Source: Firmicutes bacterium ADurb.Bin146 (GTDB lineage: Bacteria > Bacillota > Clostridia > DUPQ01). From it: a stretch of 64,000 nt of DNA. This document shows positions 17,932 to 27,361 of the stretch, in pieces. The translations under genes and the position numbers were made by a program. Each line of letters opens with the position of its first letter. Positions within the stretch are counted from its first letter, which is position 1. The notes beneath the pieces are model-generated. The model saw nothing but the letters and a program-made list of their open reading frames with translations, was not told where the DNA came from and ran no database searches. The DNA is taken from contig MWDI01000028.1 of assembly GCA_002070475.1 (NCBI GenBank), positions 44,664-108,663 of the forward strand. The letters run 5' to 3'.

Positions 17932-19268
17932 TATTCTCCCGCTACGCTTATTTTAGAAATATACAAAGATGGCGAACCTATATTTCCATTGGTACCGAAT
18001 GTAAGATCGTCTCCTGTCATTAATACATCATTCAGAAGTTCAAAATAATTACCTGATACAGTCACCTGCCTGAAATATTTCTCTTTTGTTCCGTTTTTAA
18101 CTGTATACCCTTTTGCAGGAAGTGAAAAGTCTCCGCTTATATCATTAAACCCCGAATGCAGAGCTGAAACTTCTGTTATAACAATTCCATCACCCATCTG
18201 ATTCAAAAGCTCGTTAAATGATTTGTCTCCTTTTGTAAAATACAGATTTGTAGGCGCTACACCAATATTGCTTTTGTATGAACGGCTGGCATTTCCGGTA
18301 CTTTCTGTATTATCTATCTTTGCTGTCTTCATATTGTGTAGATAGGTTTTAAGAACCCCTTCTTTAATTACTTCTTTATATCTGGTTGCAACGCCTTCCC
18401 CGTCAAAGGATGATGTTCCGGATTGTCCAGGCAAGAAAGGATCGTCAACTATTGTAACTGCTTGTGAAGCGACTTTTTTACCTAGCTTTCCTTTTAAAAA
18501 TGACATTCCTTTCTGAACCGCTCTTGCTGAGAAGCAAGAGTTGACTGCTGATAGTATATCAGAAGATACTGTATTGAGTATTATAGTTTTATATGTGCCT
18601 GATGCAATAGGTTTTGCTCCCATATACGAAATAGCTTTCTCTACAGCTTCCTTAGCCAGATTTTCAGGCTTGAAATCAGAAAAATTATTCTCAAAGCAAA
18701 AAGAAAATCCATCACTTAAGTCTTCACCGTCCTGCGCAAGGGCTTCCATGTAGCAGTATATGGAATTTCCTTTATCAGTAAGTTCCAGTCCTTTGGTATT
18801 AACTAGTGCTGATTTACCTGAAGAAGATCCGAAAAAGCAGTATGGGCAGGATTTTATTCTGCTGTCCATTGATTTAGCAATACTCTCCATATCCTTTGCA
18901 AACTGAATTTTTTCTTCTACTGTCACTTTATCCAGTTCAGGGAAGTAATTATTAGTTTTTACATATTCTTTTGATCCTTCAAATATCTTATCTTGATCAG
19001 GGTTATCATTAATCATTGCATTCTGCATTGCTTCCCTTAACAGTATCTCTATTGAATCATCAGCAAGTTTTTCGGTATATGAATATCCCATTTTGTTTTC
19101 ATATACTCCTCTGAACCCCATACCTTTGCTGTCAGTAACCTTATAACTGTCTATTTGCTGTTCATATATTTTTACTTCAAAGCTTTCATTCTCATTTGTA
19201 AGGATTTCCATATCTGTAAATCCCATTTTTTTCCCTTGTTCGAAAAGTTTGGAAATTAGATGTTTCAT
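17931..19268 (-). CDS. pmbA: TldE/PmbA-family protein (metalloprotease partner)
   Basis: A 445-residue member of the TldD/PmbA (U62) family. In well-studied systems TldD and TldE form a heterodimeric zinc protease that trims unfolded peptides, matures microcin B17 and degrades the CcdA antitoxin. This copy lacks the HExxxH zinc motif and so is the TldE-type partner; GFRGVYENKMGYSYT and DPFLPGQSGTSSFDGEG are family-typical. It follows tldD by four bases and overlaps hflX by one base. Confidence 0.9.
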   Translation of the reverse strand: MKHLISKLFEQGKKMGFTDMEILTNENESFEVKIYEQQIDSYKVTDSKGMGFRGVYENKMGYSYTEKLADDSIEILLREAMQNAMINDNPDQDKIFEGSKEYVKTNNYFPELDKVTVEEKIQFAKDMESIAKSMDSRIKSCPYCFFGSSSGKSALVNTKGLELTDKGNSIYCYMEALAQDGEDLSDGFSFCFENNFSDFKPENLAKEAVEKAISYMGAKPIASGTYKTIILNTVSSDILSAVNSCFSARAVQKGMSFLKGKLGKKVASQAVTIVDDPFLPGQSGTSSFDGEGVATRYKEVIKEGVLKTYLHNMKTAKIDNTESTGNASRSYKSNIGVAPTNLYFTKGDKSFNELLNQMGDGIVITEVSALHSGFNDISGDFSLPAKGYTVKNGTKEKYFRQVTVSGNYFELLNDVLMTGDDLTFGTNGNIGSPSLYISKISVAGE

Positions 19269-19272
19269 AATA

Positions 19273-20652
19273 TTATCTTCCTCCTACTGTTATTTTTGAA
19301 ACTCTTAATGCAGGTTGACCGACATTCGTAGGTATGGAACCGCTTATTGAACCGCACATACCCTGTGCGCATGCAAGATTGTCTGCCACCATATCGATAT
19401 TCATTAGTATTTCCGAGCCTTTTCCAATAAGAGTAGCTCCTCTGACTGGTTCCGAGATCTTCCCGTTTCTTATCATGTAACCTTCAACAACTGCAAAATT
19501 AAACTCGCCTGTTCCTGGATTGACAGAACCTCCACCCATCTGCTTTGCATATAGCCCGTAATCTGTCGAACTGATTATATCTTCTTTCTTGTTTTTTCCA
19601 TTATCAATATATGTATTTGTCATCCTGGACGTTGGAGCGAATCTGTAATTCTGTCTTCTTGAAGAGCCTGTAGAAACCATTCCCATCTTCTTGCCATTGA
19701 GAGTATCTACAAGGTAACTTTTTAATATACCGTTTTCGATAAGAATATTCTTTCTAGTCGGAGTACCTTCATCATCTATATTCAAACTACCCCACTCATT
19801 GAGTAAAGTACCGTCATCAATAGCTGTAACGCAATCAGCTGCAATCTTCTGGCCTAGTTTACCGCTAAAAACAGAATTACCTTTTGCTACGGATGTTGCT
19901 TCAAGACTATGTCCGCATGCTTCATGGAATATGACTCCGCCAAATCCGTTATCTATAACCACAGGATATGATCCTGCTTTGCAATAACCTGCATATGCCA
20001 TTTTTTTTGCGGTTTCTGCTGTATTTCTCGAAATATTCTCAATATCGAGTGATTTTATGAATTCGAACCCTTTATGCGCTCCTGGTCCTGAAAAGCCAGT
20101 CTGCATCTCGTTATTATGTTCTGCTACAGCAGAAATATAAAATCTTGTATACACTCTTTTGTCTTGTTTCAGTAATCCTTCAGTATTAGCTATTAGTATA
20201 TTCTGAATTTTATCCATCTGCATTATAGAAGCCTGTCTTATGCATTGGTCATAGCTAATAACGGTTTCATATGCTCTTTTTAAATATTCGAGTTTTTCTT
20301 TTTTTTCAACCGTATCCGGCATTATCTTGATAATGTTTCGGTTATTTACGTCACTTTTAACAAGATTAATAGAGATATCCTTTTTTGCAGACTCCATGGC
20401 TGCAGCAGCTTTTAAAGCTGTTTTTATCATTTCTTCCTTTATAAAACTGTTTGTGTATACATATACGCAGTTCAAATCCTTTATAACCCTTATTCCTATA
20501 CCGAAATCCCTTCCGGATTGTGTAGATTCAACCTGTCTGTCCACATAATTAATACTGCTTGCTACTGTATCATCCAAAAATATTTCTGCAAAATCCGCTC
20601 CTTTGCTTACTGCGGCCGTAAGTACGTCATAAATTGTATTTTTATCAAGCAT
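19273..20652 (-). CDS. tldD: TldD-family metalloprotease
   Basis: The catalytic 459-residue TldD subunit, with the zinc motif HEACGH (HExxxH) in FHEACGHSLEA and the GGGSVNPGTGEF segment. I start it at the ATG at 20652, preceded by AAGGAAGG; the longer frame from 20682 adds ten residues upstream of that site. With PmbA it should form a cytosolic peptidase. No RiPP precursor or maturation gene is visible nearby, so a general peptide clean-up role, or a distant substrate, is inferred. Confidence 0.92.
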   Translation of the reverse strand: MLDKNTIYDVLTAAVSKGADFAEIFLDDTVASSINYVDRQVESTQSGRDFGIGIRVIKDLNCVYVYTNSFIKEEMIKTALKAAAAMESAKKDISINLVKSDVNNRNIIKIMPDTVEKKEKLEYLKRAYETVISYDQCIRQASIMQMDKIQNILIANTEGLLKQDKRVYTRFYISAVAEHNNEMQTGFSGPGAHKGFEFIKSLDIENISRNTAETAKKMAYAGYCKAGSYPVVIDNGFGGVIFHEACGHSLEATSVAKGNSVFSGKLGQKIAADCVTAIDDGTLLNEWGSLNIDDEGTPTRKNILIENGILKSYLVDTLNGKKMGMVSTGSSRRQNYRFAPTSRMTNTYIDNGKNKKEDIISSTDYGLYAKQMGGGSVNPGTGEFNFAVVEGYMIRNGKISEPVRGATLIGKGSEILMNIDMVADNLACAQGMCGSISGSIPTNVGQPALRVSKITVGGR

Positions 20653-20768
20653 GTGTGTACCTTCCTTAAAATAATAAATCAATTATACACGATATCTATC
20701 TTTTTTATCATTAATTTTACATTTTATAGTCATTCAATGCTTTATAAGCTTAATATTTATAACACTTA

Positions 20769-20797
20769 TTGAATTTGCTTTTCTTATCTGCTAATAT
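20769..20797 (+). promoter_or_regulatory. Probable promoter of the surface-protein gene
   Basis: TTGAAT (20769-20774) and TAATAT (20792-20797) are 17 bases apart. A 6-bp inverted repeat, TCTGCT at 20787-20792 and AGCAGA at 20799-20804, overlaps the -10 box and likely start point, which suits an operator. Confidence 0.45.
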
Positions 20798-20815
20798 AAG
20801 CAGAAGAGAGCAATT

Positions 20816-21796
20816 GTGAAGAAGATATTACCGATACTATTATCATTCTTAATATTGTACACACTCCCCTTAGCTGTCAATAGTGCACCGGTGGGAGTTT
20901 TATACGAACAAGGCAGCGTATATGACGGAGGTCAGATTTATTTTATATACGTAAATATTAAAGAAGGAGATACCATAAAGGATTCATTTTATCTTTCTCT
21001 ATTCAAAGGCAATTATTTTTCAGCGCTCCCTTTATCACAGTTGAAAGCTGATTTGAATGACCAATGGGTTTCTCATGCTGATAAAAATAACATTCCAGCC
21101 AACACTCTTTTATATTCAAAACATCTTTCCTACCCCGAATCTGCAGTAATCGATGAAAGTTTTTCCATCAGTCAGAGTGTAATATATGCGGTTGCTAATT
21201 TATTTAATATACCTAATATCAAGATAACATCAACAGCTTATCTTGATAACCGTACAGTGCTTTCGCCTAATATTGCTAATGAAGATAATCATGCTCAATA
21301 TGACAAAAACACCAATACCCTTATACTAAATTACACATATGACATAACTGAAAAAATAGTTTATGTAAGTCAGTCAGGGACTACTAATGAATATCTTCAA
21401 AAAACATATAACTCGGTACAATTCAAAACTGTATGCATGCTTGTGGAACTTGACTCAACTGCTATTTATACACCTACTCCTACACCTTCACCAACATCCA
21501 CACCTACACCTGCCCCAACCTCTACTCCTACTCCTACTCCTACACCTATGCCTACTGTCTCAACTTCTCCTATTGCTACACCACAGCCTTCACCTTCTCA
21601 TTCAGCGATTCCTACTGCTACTGATACTCCTTCTTCACCTCCAAGCCCTAAGCCCAGCCAGACGGTAACTGTTCCTGATACACCGAGCCGTGAGCAGAAA
21701 AAATACGATGACATATGGACTTATGTCATACTTCAATCCCTTATTATTTTAATAATTTTAATTATAATACTCTCTACAAGACGCAGAAAACGTTAG
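20816..21796 (+). CDS. Secreted, membrane-anchored Pro/Thr-stalk surface protein
   Basis: A 326-residue protein of unknown function starting with GTG. It has a signal peptide (Lys-Lys then a hydrophobic stretch, residues 2-23), a globular domain (about 24-215), a Thr-Pro-rich repeated stalk (about 217-285, mostly TPTP and PSPT units) and a C-terminal membrane helix (about 300-320) ended by RRRKR. The layout matches a wall-spanning protein held by a C-terminal anchor without an LPxTG signal. I cannot assign the globular domain. It stands alone, divergent from tldD, and its stop abuts the convergent ABC-F stop. Confidence 0.8.
   Translation: MKKILPILLSFLILYTLPLAVNSAPVGVLYEQGSVYDGGQIYFIYVNIKEGDTIKDSFYLSLFKGNYFSALPLSQLKADLNDQWVSHADKNNIPANTLLYSKHLSYPESAVIDESFSISQSVIYAVANLFNIPNIKITSTAYLDNRTVLSPNIANEDNHAQYDKNTNTLILNYTYDITEKIVYVSQSGTTNEYLQKTYNSVQFKTVCMLVELDSTAIYTPTPTPSPTSTPTPAPTSTPTPTPTPMPTVSTSPIATPQPSPSHSAIPTATDTPSSPPSPKPSQTVTVPDTPSREQKKYDDIWTYVILQSLIILIILIIILSTRRRKR
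21470..21680 (+). repeat. Low-complexity Thr/Pro-coding repeat
   Basis: Irregular short repeats built on CCTACTCCTACA-like units encode the Pro/Thr stalk of the 20816 gene. The length of such tracts may vary between strains. Confidence 0.7.
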
Positions 21797-23656
21797 TCAT
21801 TCTTGTTCCATATCCAGCCATTGTTCGTATAACAATTCCAAACGTTCACTTACAATATTTTTCTTTTCCATAAGTTTTAACAGCTTTTCATAATCAGTAA
21901 CAGCTTTCTCAATATCAGTTTTTATTGTATCCAGCTCATATTCCAGAAGTTTTATGTCCTGTTCTAATGTTCTTTTTATTAAATCGGATTTTCTTTTTTC
22001 TTTTTTTCCTTCAAAAGGCTTTTTAATTACCGGTTTTGATATTTTGTCCTGCTGAATAAGAGCCTGTTTCTTTGTAAGATAATAGTCATAATTTCCCTCA
22101 TAGACATTAAATGATCCGTCTTCTATTTCAAATATTCTTTGTGCAAATTTGTTTATGAAGTGTCTGTCATGAGATATGAAAATTATACTTCCTCCAAACA
22201 TGGATAATGCGTCTTCAATTTCTTCCCTTGCAGAAATATCAAGATGATTAGTTGGTTCATCTAGAATAAGAAGATTTACTCCCTGCTGCATTTCCAATAG
22301 CAGCCTGAGTCGGCTTTTTTCACCGCCTGATAGGCTTTCAATTTTCTTAAATACATCCTCATCAGAAAAAAGAAATTTGCCTAATAAATTTCTAGCTGAT
22401 TGCAGTGTAAAATCCAGCTGGCTGCAGACCAGTTCCAGCACGGTTAATTTCTCATCCGGAAAAGTTACATTCTGTTCAAGATATGCATATTTGACGCTTT
22501 TAGGCCTTTTTACAACACCACTGTCTGCCTCTATCTGTCCTGTTATAATTTTAATCAGTGTACTTTTACCAGCTCCATTTGGACCAATAAGGGCAATTTT
22601 ATCACCGCTTCGCATAATAAAGGAAACATCTTGAAATAAAACTCTGTCATTGAAAGTTTTTTCAATGCTTTTAACATAAAAAATTTCTTTTGAGACTTTC
22701 TCCTCTTCTTGGAAAGTAATCTTGAGTTCTTTTTCAGACACAGGCTTATCATATATGTCCATACGTTCAATTCTTTTTTCAAGATTCTTCGCTTTCTTAA
22801 TAGCTATTTCTGTTCCATAATTACGCATCTTTAAAGCTGTCTCACGTAATCTGCCAATCTCTCTTTCCTGTCTTTCAAATAGCTTAAGATGTCTTTCCTG
22901 TTCTTCAATCCTTTGTATAAGATATGCGGAGTAATTACCGCGATATTCATTTATATAGCCATCTTGTAAATAAAGAACTTTCATTGCTGTATTATCAATG
23001 AAATACCTGTCATGAGATATGTAAAAAACAATACCTTTGAAATCATTTATGTATTTTTCAAGCCATTCGCATGCGACAGAGTCTAGATGATTTGTCGGTT
23101 CGTCAAGAAGCAGTATATCAGGGTTCATCAACAGCACTTTGGCAAGCATTATCATAGTAAGTTCGCCTCCGCTCAACTTCGATGCTTGATTGGTAATAAC
23201 ATCATCAGGAATGCCAAGACCTTTTGCTACTTTATTAAATTTCTCATTAAGGCTGTAACCCTCTAAGAATTCAAACTTTTCATTTAATTCGCTATAGCTG
23301 CGTATTAGGCTGGAATCATGCGGATTTACTGCCATGAGTTCATGAATTGCTATCATTTCATGCTCTATCTGTTTTATATCATTGAATGCCTCTTCAATTA
23401 CATTTTTTGCTGTCTTGTTTCCAAAATCTGAATAAAGTTGCTGAAGATACCCGATCTTCAAACCCTTTTCTACATATACATTTCCATTATCATATTCTAA
23501 TCCGTTAGCGATTATATTGAAAATTGTGGTTTTGCCTGTTCCATTACGTCCTATCAAAGCAACTTTTTCATTTGCATTCAAATCAAAACTGACATCCTTA
23601 AGGACGTCATATCCTCCGTAACTCTTGCTTACATTGCTAAATGTTATAACAGCCAT
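21797..23656 (-). CDS. ABC-F family ATPase
   Basis: A 619-residue cytosolic protein with two ABC ATPase domains: Walker A GRNGTGKTT and GPNGAGKST, signatures LSGGELT and LSGGEKSR, and Walker B DILLLDEPTNHLD and NLLILDEPTNHLD. The interdomain linker and a C-terminal coiled coil (about residues 555-615) are typical of ABC-F translation factors, which bind the ribosomal E site; some protect against antibiotics. No membrane domain is present. The overall form is Uup/EttA-like, and a resistance role cannot be claimed. AGGAGGAACAG precedes the start. Confidence 0.92.
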   Translation of the reverse strand: MAVITFSNVSKSYGGYDVLKDVSFDLNANEKVALIGRNGTGKTTIFNIIANGLEYDNGNVYVEKGLKIGYLQQLYSDFGNKTAKNVIEEAFNDIKQIEHEMIAIHELMAVNPHDSSLIRSYSELNEKFEFLEGYSLNEKFNKVAKGLGIPDDVITNQASKLSGGELTMIMLAKVLLMNPDILLLDEPTNHLDSVACEWLEKYINDFKGIVFYISHDRYFIDNTAMKVLYLQDGYINEYRGNYSAYLIQRIEEQERHLKLFERQEREIGRLRETALKMRNYGTEIAIKKAKNLEKRIERMDIYDKPVSEKELKITFQEEEKVSKEIFYVKSIEKTFNDRVLFQDVSFIMRSGDKIALIGPNGAGKSTLIKIITGQIEADSGVVKRPKSVKYAYLEQNVTFPDEKLTVLELVCSQLDFTLQSARNLLGKFLFSDEDVFKKIESLSGGEKSRLRLLLEMQQGVNLLILDEPTNHLDISAREEIEDALSMFGGSIIFISHDRHFINKFAQRIFEIEDGSFNVYEGNYDYYLTKKQALIQQDKISKPVIKKPFEGKKEKRKSDLIKRTLEQDIKLLEYELDTIKTDIEKAVTDYEKLLKLMEKKNIVSERLELLYEQWLDMEQE

Positions 23657-23682
23657 CTGTTCCTCCTAACCAATTATACATG

Positions 23683-23719
23683 AAAAAAACGGCTTGTTAA
23701 GGATTCCTTAGCAAATCGG
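23683..23719 (-). terminator. Possible intrinsic terminator after the PiT/DUF47 operon
   Basis: On the minus strand TAAGG-AAT-CCTTA, flanked by an outer CGG/CCG pairing, is followed by seven T. It lies between the DUF47 stop and the ABC-F start. The stem is imperfect. Confidence 0.45.
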
Positions 23720-23741
23720 ATAGATATTATATTACAAATTG

Positions 23742-24365
23742 TCAGGAATTCTTCATTATCGTCGTTTCGACAATATTAGCCACATGCTCACAAGCATCAC
23801 AACATTTTTCAAGATTCTCATAAATCGATTTCCAGACCAGTTTCTCAACAGAATCAGCATCAGATACAAAAAGCTCGTTCATCGTTTTCACAAAAAGCCG
23901 ATCTCCTTCTTCTTCCAGATCATTTACTTCGATTATGAGGCTCTTTATTGTCTTACTTCTAGAAAAATTATGAAACTCTTGGAAGGTCTGTTTTAAAGCT
24001 TCACAGCATCTTTTTATTATATCAGCAAATTCAATTGTTCCTTTTCTGATTGACTTCACATTATACATGTGCATCATTATAAGCACATCTTCAATTGTAT
24101 CTGTCACATCATCAATTTCCTGTGAAAGATTAATAATATCCTCTCTATCAATAGGAGTAATAAATTCCTTTATAAGCTTATTTACCATATTATGTTTTTG
24201 CACATCTGCTTCATGCTCAATATCATGCATGCTCTTTAGCATGGCTTCAGCTTTCTTTGGATCAAAACTATGAACTATATCACATAGCAGTTCAGCAGCC
24301 TTACAATTGTATTCAACCAATTCTACAAACTTTTGATAATAGTTATACTCATTTTTTTTAAACAT
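23742..24365 (-). CDS. DUF47 (PhoU-like) phosphate transport accessory protein
   Basis: A 207-residue, all-helical PhoU-like protein of the DUF47 family, found next to PiT-type phosphate transporters and thought to modulate them. The segments VNKLIKEFITPIDREDI and EIDDVTDTIEDVL are family-typical. It starts nine bases after the PiT stop and has its own AGGAGG site. Confidence 0.9.
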   Translation of the reverse strand: MFKKNEYNYYQKFVELVEYNCKAAELLCDIVHSFDPKKAEAMLKSMHDIEHEADVQKHNMVNKLIKEFITPIDREDIINLSQEIDDVTDTIEDVLIMMHMYNVKSIRKGTIEFADIIKRCCEALKQTFQEFHNFSRSKTIKSLIIEVNDLEEEGDRLFVKTMNELFVSDADSVEKLVWKSIYENLEKCCDACEHVANIVETTIMKNS

Positions 24366-24374
24366 TACTTCCTC

Positions 24375-25427
24375 CTAGAATAAATATAAAAACAACTTTG
24401 TCATAAGGTATCCTATCAATCCGCATCCAGGAAATGTGAATATCCATGTCAGCACCATTTCCTTTGCAACTCCCCAGTTCACATTCCTTAACCTTTTTGC
24501 TGCTCCAACGCCCATAATGGCAGTCGTCTTTGTATGTGTTGTGCTGACAGGTATCCCAGTCAAAGAAGATATCAACAAACACCCTGCAGCTGCCAAATCA
24601 GCGGAGAATCCCTGATATTTTTCCAAATTAACCATGCTCATGCCTACTGTTTTCATAATACGGTACCCGCCTACAGATGTTCCTAAACCCATCACAGCTG
24701 AACATAAAATCATCATCCACAATGGGAACACCAAGGATTCTGTTGACTTGATACCTTGCGAAAGATAAATTCCGAGAATATAAACGCCCATAAACTTCTG
24801 TCCATCCTGAGCTCCATGCATGAAAGCCATAAGCGCAGCACTTCCAATCTGTGCTGATTGGAAAAAATTTGCTGTCTTTCTCTTATTTGCTTTTCTAAAT
24901 ATTAATTCTACTAACTTAACAGTAAAATACCCCATTATAAAGCCTAAAATAGTTGAAAAGAAAAGTCCATATACGACTTTCATAATTTCAGTACCGTTTA
25001 TTGAGGAAAAACTATCATTCACGGCTATTCCTGCGCCAGAGATACCAGCAACCAGAGCATGGCTTTCACTTGTCGGAATACCGAATATCCATGCAGCTAC
25101 TGCCCATATGACTATTGCGCAGAGACCTGCACATAATGCTGCTAAAGCTGTTTTATAATCTTCACCGAAATCCACCATGTTAAAAATAGTCTGGGCAACA
25201 GTTGAATTTATGAGAGTCATTACTAATACGCCTAAAAAATTAAAAACTGCGGCCATTAATACTGCCATTTTTGGACTAATTGAACGGGTAGAAACACATG
25301 TAGCTATAGCATTTGGAGCATCTGTCCATCCGTTAACAAGAATAACTGCCAAAGTAAGAAGAGAAGTGACCATTAACAATGGATTACTGCTTAAGTTTGA
25401 AAGATATGTATTAAATTCTATCAGCAT
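24375..25427 (-). CDS. PiT-family inorganic phosphate transporter
   Basis: A cation-coupled phosphate permease of about 350 residues with some ten membrane helices and two inverted PiT repeats: GWTDAPNAIAT early and PVSTTHTKTTAIMG late, with GAQDGQKFMG between. The annotated start is the ATG at 25427; the in-frame start at 25481 adds 18 polar residues that belong to the leader. With DUF47 it forms a two-gene low-affinity phosphate uptake unit downstream of the M28 peptidase gene. Confidence 0.92.
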   Translation of the reverse strand: MLIEFNTYLSNLSSNPLLMVTSLLTLAVILVNGWTDAPNAIATCVSTRSISPKMAVLMAAVFNFLGVLVMTLINSTVAQTIFNMVDFGEDYKTALAALCAGLCAIVIWAVAAWIFGIPTSESHALVAGISGAGIAVNDSFSSINGTEIMKVVYGLFFSTILGFIMGYFTVKLVELIFRKANKRKTANFFQSAQIGSAALMAFMHGAQDGQKFMGVYILGIYLSQGIKSTESLVFPLWMMILCSAVMGLGTSVGGYRIMKTVGMSMVNLEKYQGFSADLAAAGCLLISSLTGIPVSTTHTKTTAIMGVGAAKRLRNVNWGVAKEMVLTWIFTFPGCGLIGYLMTKLFLYLF

Positions 25428-25477
25428 AGTAAAAATTCGCTTTCTTTCGATAATTGTAGCATTACAACGATTAGAAT

Positions 25478-26740
25478 TCAATCATCCTTAAGTTGTTTCT
25501 TTCGAAGATATTTGTCAATTTTACTGACAAGATCATCTGGTATTTTTTTTTCAACAGGAAACATATATGCATTAACTACTCTGTTTGAAAACTGTGCAAT
25601 AAACCGTGTCGTATTTTCAAGGCTTTTTGCTGATATTGGTTCCAGCACATCATTTCTTGTATGACAGGAAACAGCTCCTGGCGCACCATACCTTACAAAA
25701 TTTACTGCAGGTATTCCTTTGTCTGCAAATGGTATGCAGTCAGAAGAATATATATCATGCCTCAAACTCATCGGATGTCCTACCTCTTTGTACATATACT
25801 CTATCATGTGGCATAGCTTATCTTCTGCAATAACAATTGCCGTATCCCTTCCGATAACCGGACCTGCGAGATCCACATTAATGCACAACCTTATCTGCTT
25901 AAGTTCTTCTTCGTGATCCTTGACATAGTACTTGCTTCCGAAAAGCCCTCTTTCTTCGGAACCGCACCATATAAATCTAACAGTCCTTAAAGGAGGATTT
26001 TTAACAAAGTATCTTAATAACTCCAAAAGTATAGCAGAACCTGATGCATTATCATACATACCTTTACTGAACACGACTGAGTCGTAATGAGCAGTATATA
26101 CTATTACTTCATCAGGATATTTCGTTCCAATTACCTGTGTCAGTATATTACCTGAATCGCCTTCCTCTTCTTTTTGTTCAAGAGTAATTCGGGCTTTTAC
26201 AGGGCTTGCTTTTATTATCTTTACAGCATCCTTCATCCTTATGCACACACCGGGTATCTGTCCGTAATCAGTATGCCCTTTTCTCAACATCCTTTCATCC
26301 AGATCTGTTTTTTTCGGGTCATCGAAATAATCTCCGCTTGGAGCTATGAAACCAGCTACTTTAGCTTTTGCAAGTCTTTCATACACTTCATACCCCATTG
26401 AAGATACCATTACTATTTTTCCCTCGACTCCTATAAGGTCAATATCCTCAGCAGATTCCACATAAACAAAATCTGCTTCTATTCCATCTTTTGCACTATT
26501 ACCGCTATATCCATAACCTTTTGCTTCTATTTCCATATATATCGGTTCTGTTATCTCCAGCTTTACCTTTATAATTTCATAACATGGCACTTTAAATGCT
26601 TCAAAAGAAGGTTCAAGACCGATATCTCTTATTTCATCAGCTATAACTTTTGCACCTTTTTGCTCACCTTCAGTAGTTGAAAGCCTTATGTAGTTCATTT
26701 TTTTAAGTGTGTCGTAGATTCTTTTCCCTTTGATATCCAT
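25478..26740 (-). CDS. M28-family metallopeptidase
   Basis: A 420-residue zinc aminopeptidase-like protein with an inserted PA domain (about residues 95-170). Likely zinc ligands are seen in TAHYDSV, MYDNASGS, the GSEERGLFGS glutamates, DLAGP and CHTRND. It has no signal peptide or membrane helix, so it probably works in the cytoplasm, unlike many secreted M28 enzymes. AAGGAG precedes the ATG at 26740. The peptide substrate is unknown. Confidence 0.88.
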   Translation of the reverse strand: MDIKGKRIYDTLKKMNYIRLSTTEGEQKGAKVIADEIRDIGLEPSFEAFKVPCYEIIKVKLEITEPIYMEIEAKGYGYSGNSAKDGIEADFVYVESAEDIDLIGVEGKIVMVSSMGYEVYERLAKAKVAGFIAPSGDYFDDPKKTDLDERMLRKGHTDYGQIPGVCIRMKDAVKIIKASPVKARITLEQKEEEGDSGNILTQVIGTKYPDEVIVYTAHYDSVVFSKGMYDNASGSAILLELLRYFVKNPPLRTVRFIWCGSEERGLFGSKYYVKDHEEELKQIRLCINVDLAGPVIGRDTAIVIAEDKLCHMIEYMYKEVGHPMSLRHDIYSSDCIPFADKGIPAVNFVRYGAPGAVSCHTRNDVLEPISAKSLENTTRFIAQFSNRVVNAYMFPVEKKIPDDLVSKIDKYLRKKQLKDD

Positions 26741-26819
26741 TATTTACTCCTTAATTCTATTTTCACCATACTTTATCTATATGCTTTAACTGTATTAAAA
26801 AATACATAAATAACTGCAG

Positions 26820-27158
26820 TCAGTATCCCATTTCATAAAGGCAGTCCTGTATTATGGATGTTATATTATCCTCAGCTCCCCAGTCAAACCTTATTAATGC
26901 GCCTGTTCCTCCTCCGGATCCGATAGCTGAAACAAAAACATCCTCTCCTTTTGAAAATAGAGTGAGTGTAAGGCTGGCTCTGCTGCTGTTTCTCATATAG
27001 TACTTGTCATAAACCCGGACAATCAGTTTGCAATCCCCATATGAATCTTCTGATTCGTCAACAAGGTTCATAGAAAATGCACTGTTTAAAATATAAGCAT
27101 TCAGTTGTTCTGATATTTTGGCTATATCCCCTTTTATTGTCTTTTCAAATTTAGACAT
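26820..27158 (-). CDS. DUF6054-like protein
   Basis: A small protein of about 112 residues resembling the DUF6054 family of Clostridia: KFEKTIKGDI at the N-terminus and a glycine-rich GSGGGTGALIRFDWG turn. Function is unknown. The ATG at 27158 is chosen because GGAGG precedes it by five bases; the in-frame TTG at 27170 lies before that site. It is isolated between the M28 gene and the tRNA terminator. Confidence 0.6.
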   Translation of the reverse strand: MSKFEKTIKGDIAKISEQLNAYILNSAFSMNLVDESEDSYGDCKLIVRVYDKYYMRNSSRASLTLTLFSKGEDVFVSAIGSGGGTGALIRFDWGAEDNITSIIQDCLYEMGY

Positions 27159-27198
27159 GACAACCTCCAAATATAGATGCCATTTTTTATTTTACCAT

Positions 27199-27242
27199 AA
27201 AAAAACGGTAATACCAGTAAATAATTCATTTTAGTACTACCG
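27199..27242 (-). terminator. Intrinsic terminator of tRNA-Gly
   Basis: On the minus strand a stem of about ten pairs, with two G-U pairs, formed by CGGTAGTAC and its partner GTATTACCG, is followed by seven T. It sits just after the tRNA 3' end. Confidence 0.65.
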
Positions 27243-27249
27243 CTATAAT

Positions 27250-27323
27250 TGGAGCGGGTGACGGGAATCGGACCCGCACAGCCAGCTTGGGAAGCTGGAA
27301 CTCTGCCATTGAGCTACACCCGC
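27250..27323 (-). tRNA. tRNA-Gly(CCC)
   Basis: A 74-base tRNA with encoded CCA. The acceptor GCGGGTG pairs with CACCCGC, the D-arm holds TAGCTCAATGGCAGA, and the anticodon stem CCAGC/GCTGG encloses the loop TTCCCAA with anticodon CCC. The T-arm contains GGTCCGATTCC. It decodes GGG glycine codons. It has its own promoter and terminator. Confidence 0.95.
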
Positions 27324-27333
27324 TTATATGAAG

Positions 27334-27361
27334 ATTCTACATTTTTCTTGACTTTTGTCAA
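27334..27361 (-). promoter_or_regulatory. Promoter of tRNA-Gly
   Basis: On the minus strand TTGACA (27361-27356) and TAGAAT (27339-27334) have a 16-base spacer, ten bases before the mature tRNA 5' end. The -35 box overlaps the stop codon of the PnuC-like gene. Confidence 0.65.

Noticed and set aside
21470..21680. Repeated CCTACT units as a CRISPR-like array
   Set aside because: They are irregular, in frame and encode a Pro/Thr stalk; there are no spacers.
21797..23656. ABC-F protein as an antibiotic-resistance factor
   Set aside because: Sequence motifs identify ABC-F only; the form is Uup/EttA-like and no resistance context or attenuator leader is seen.
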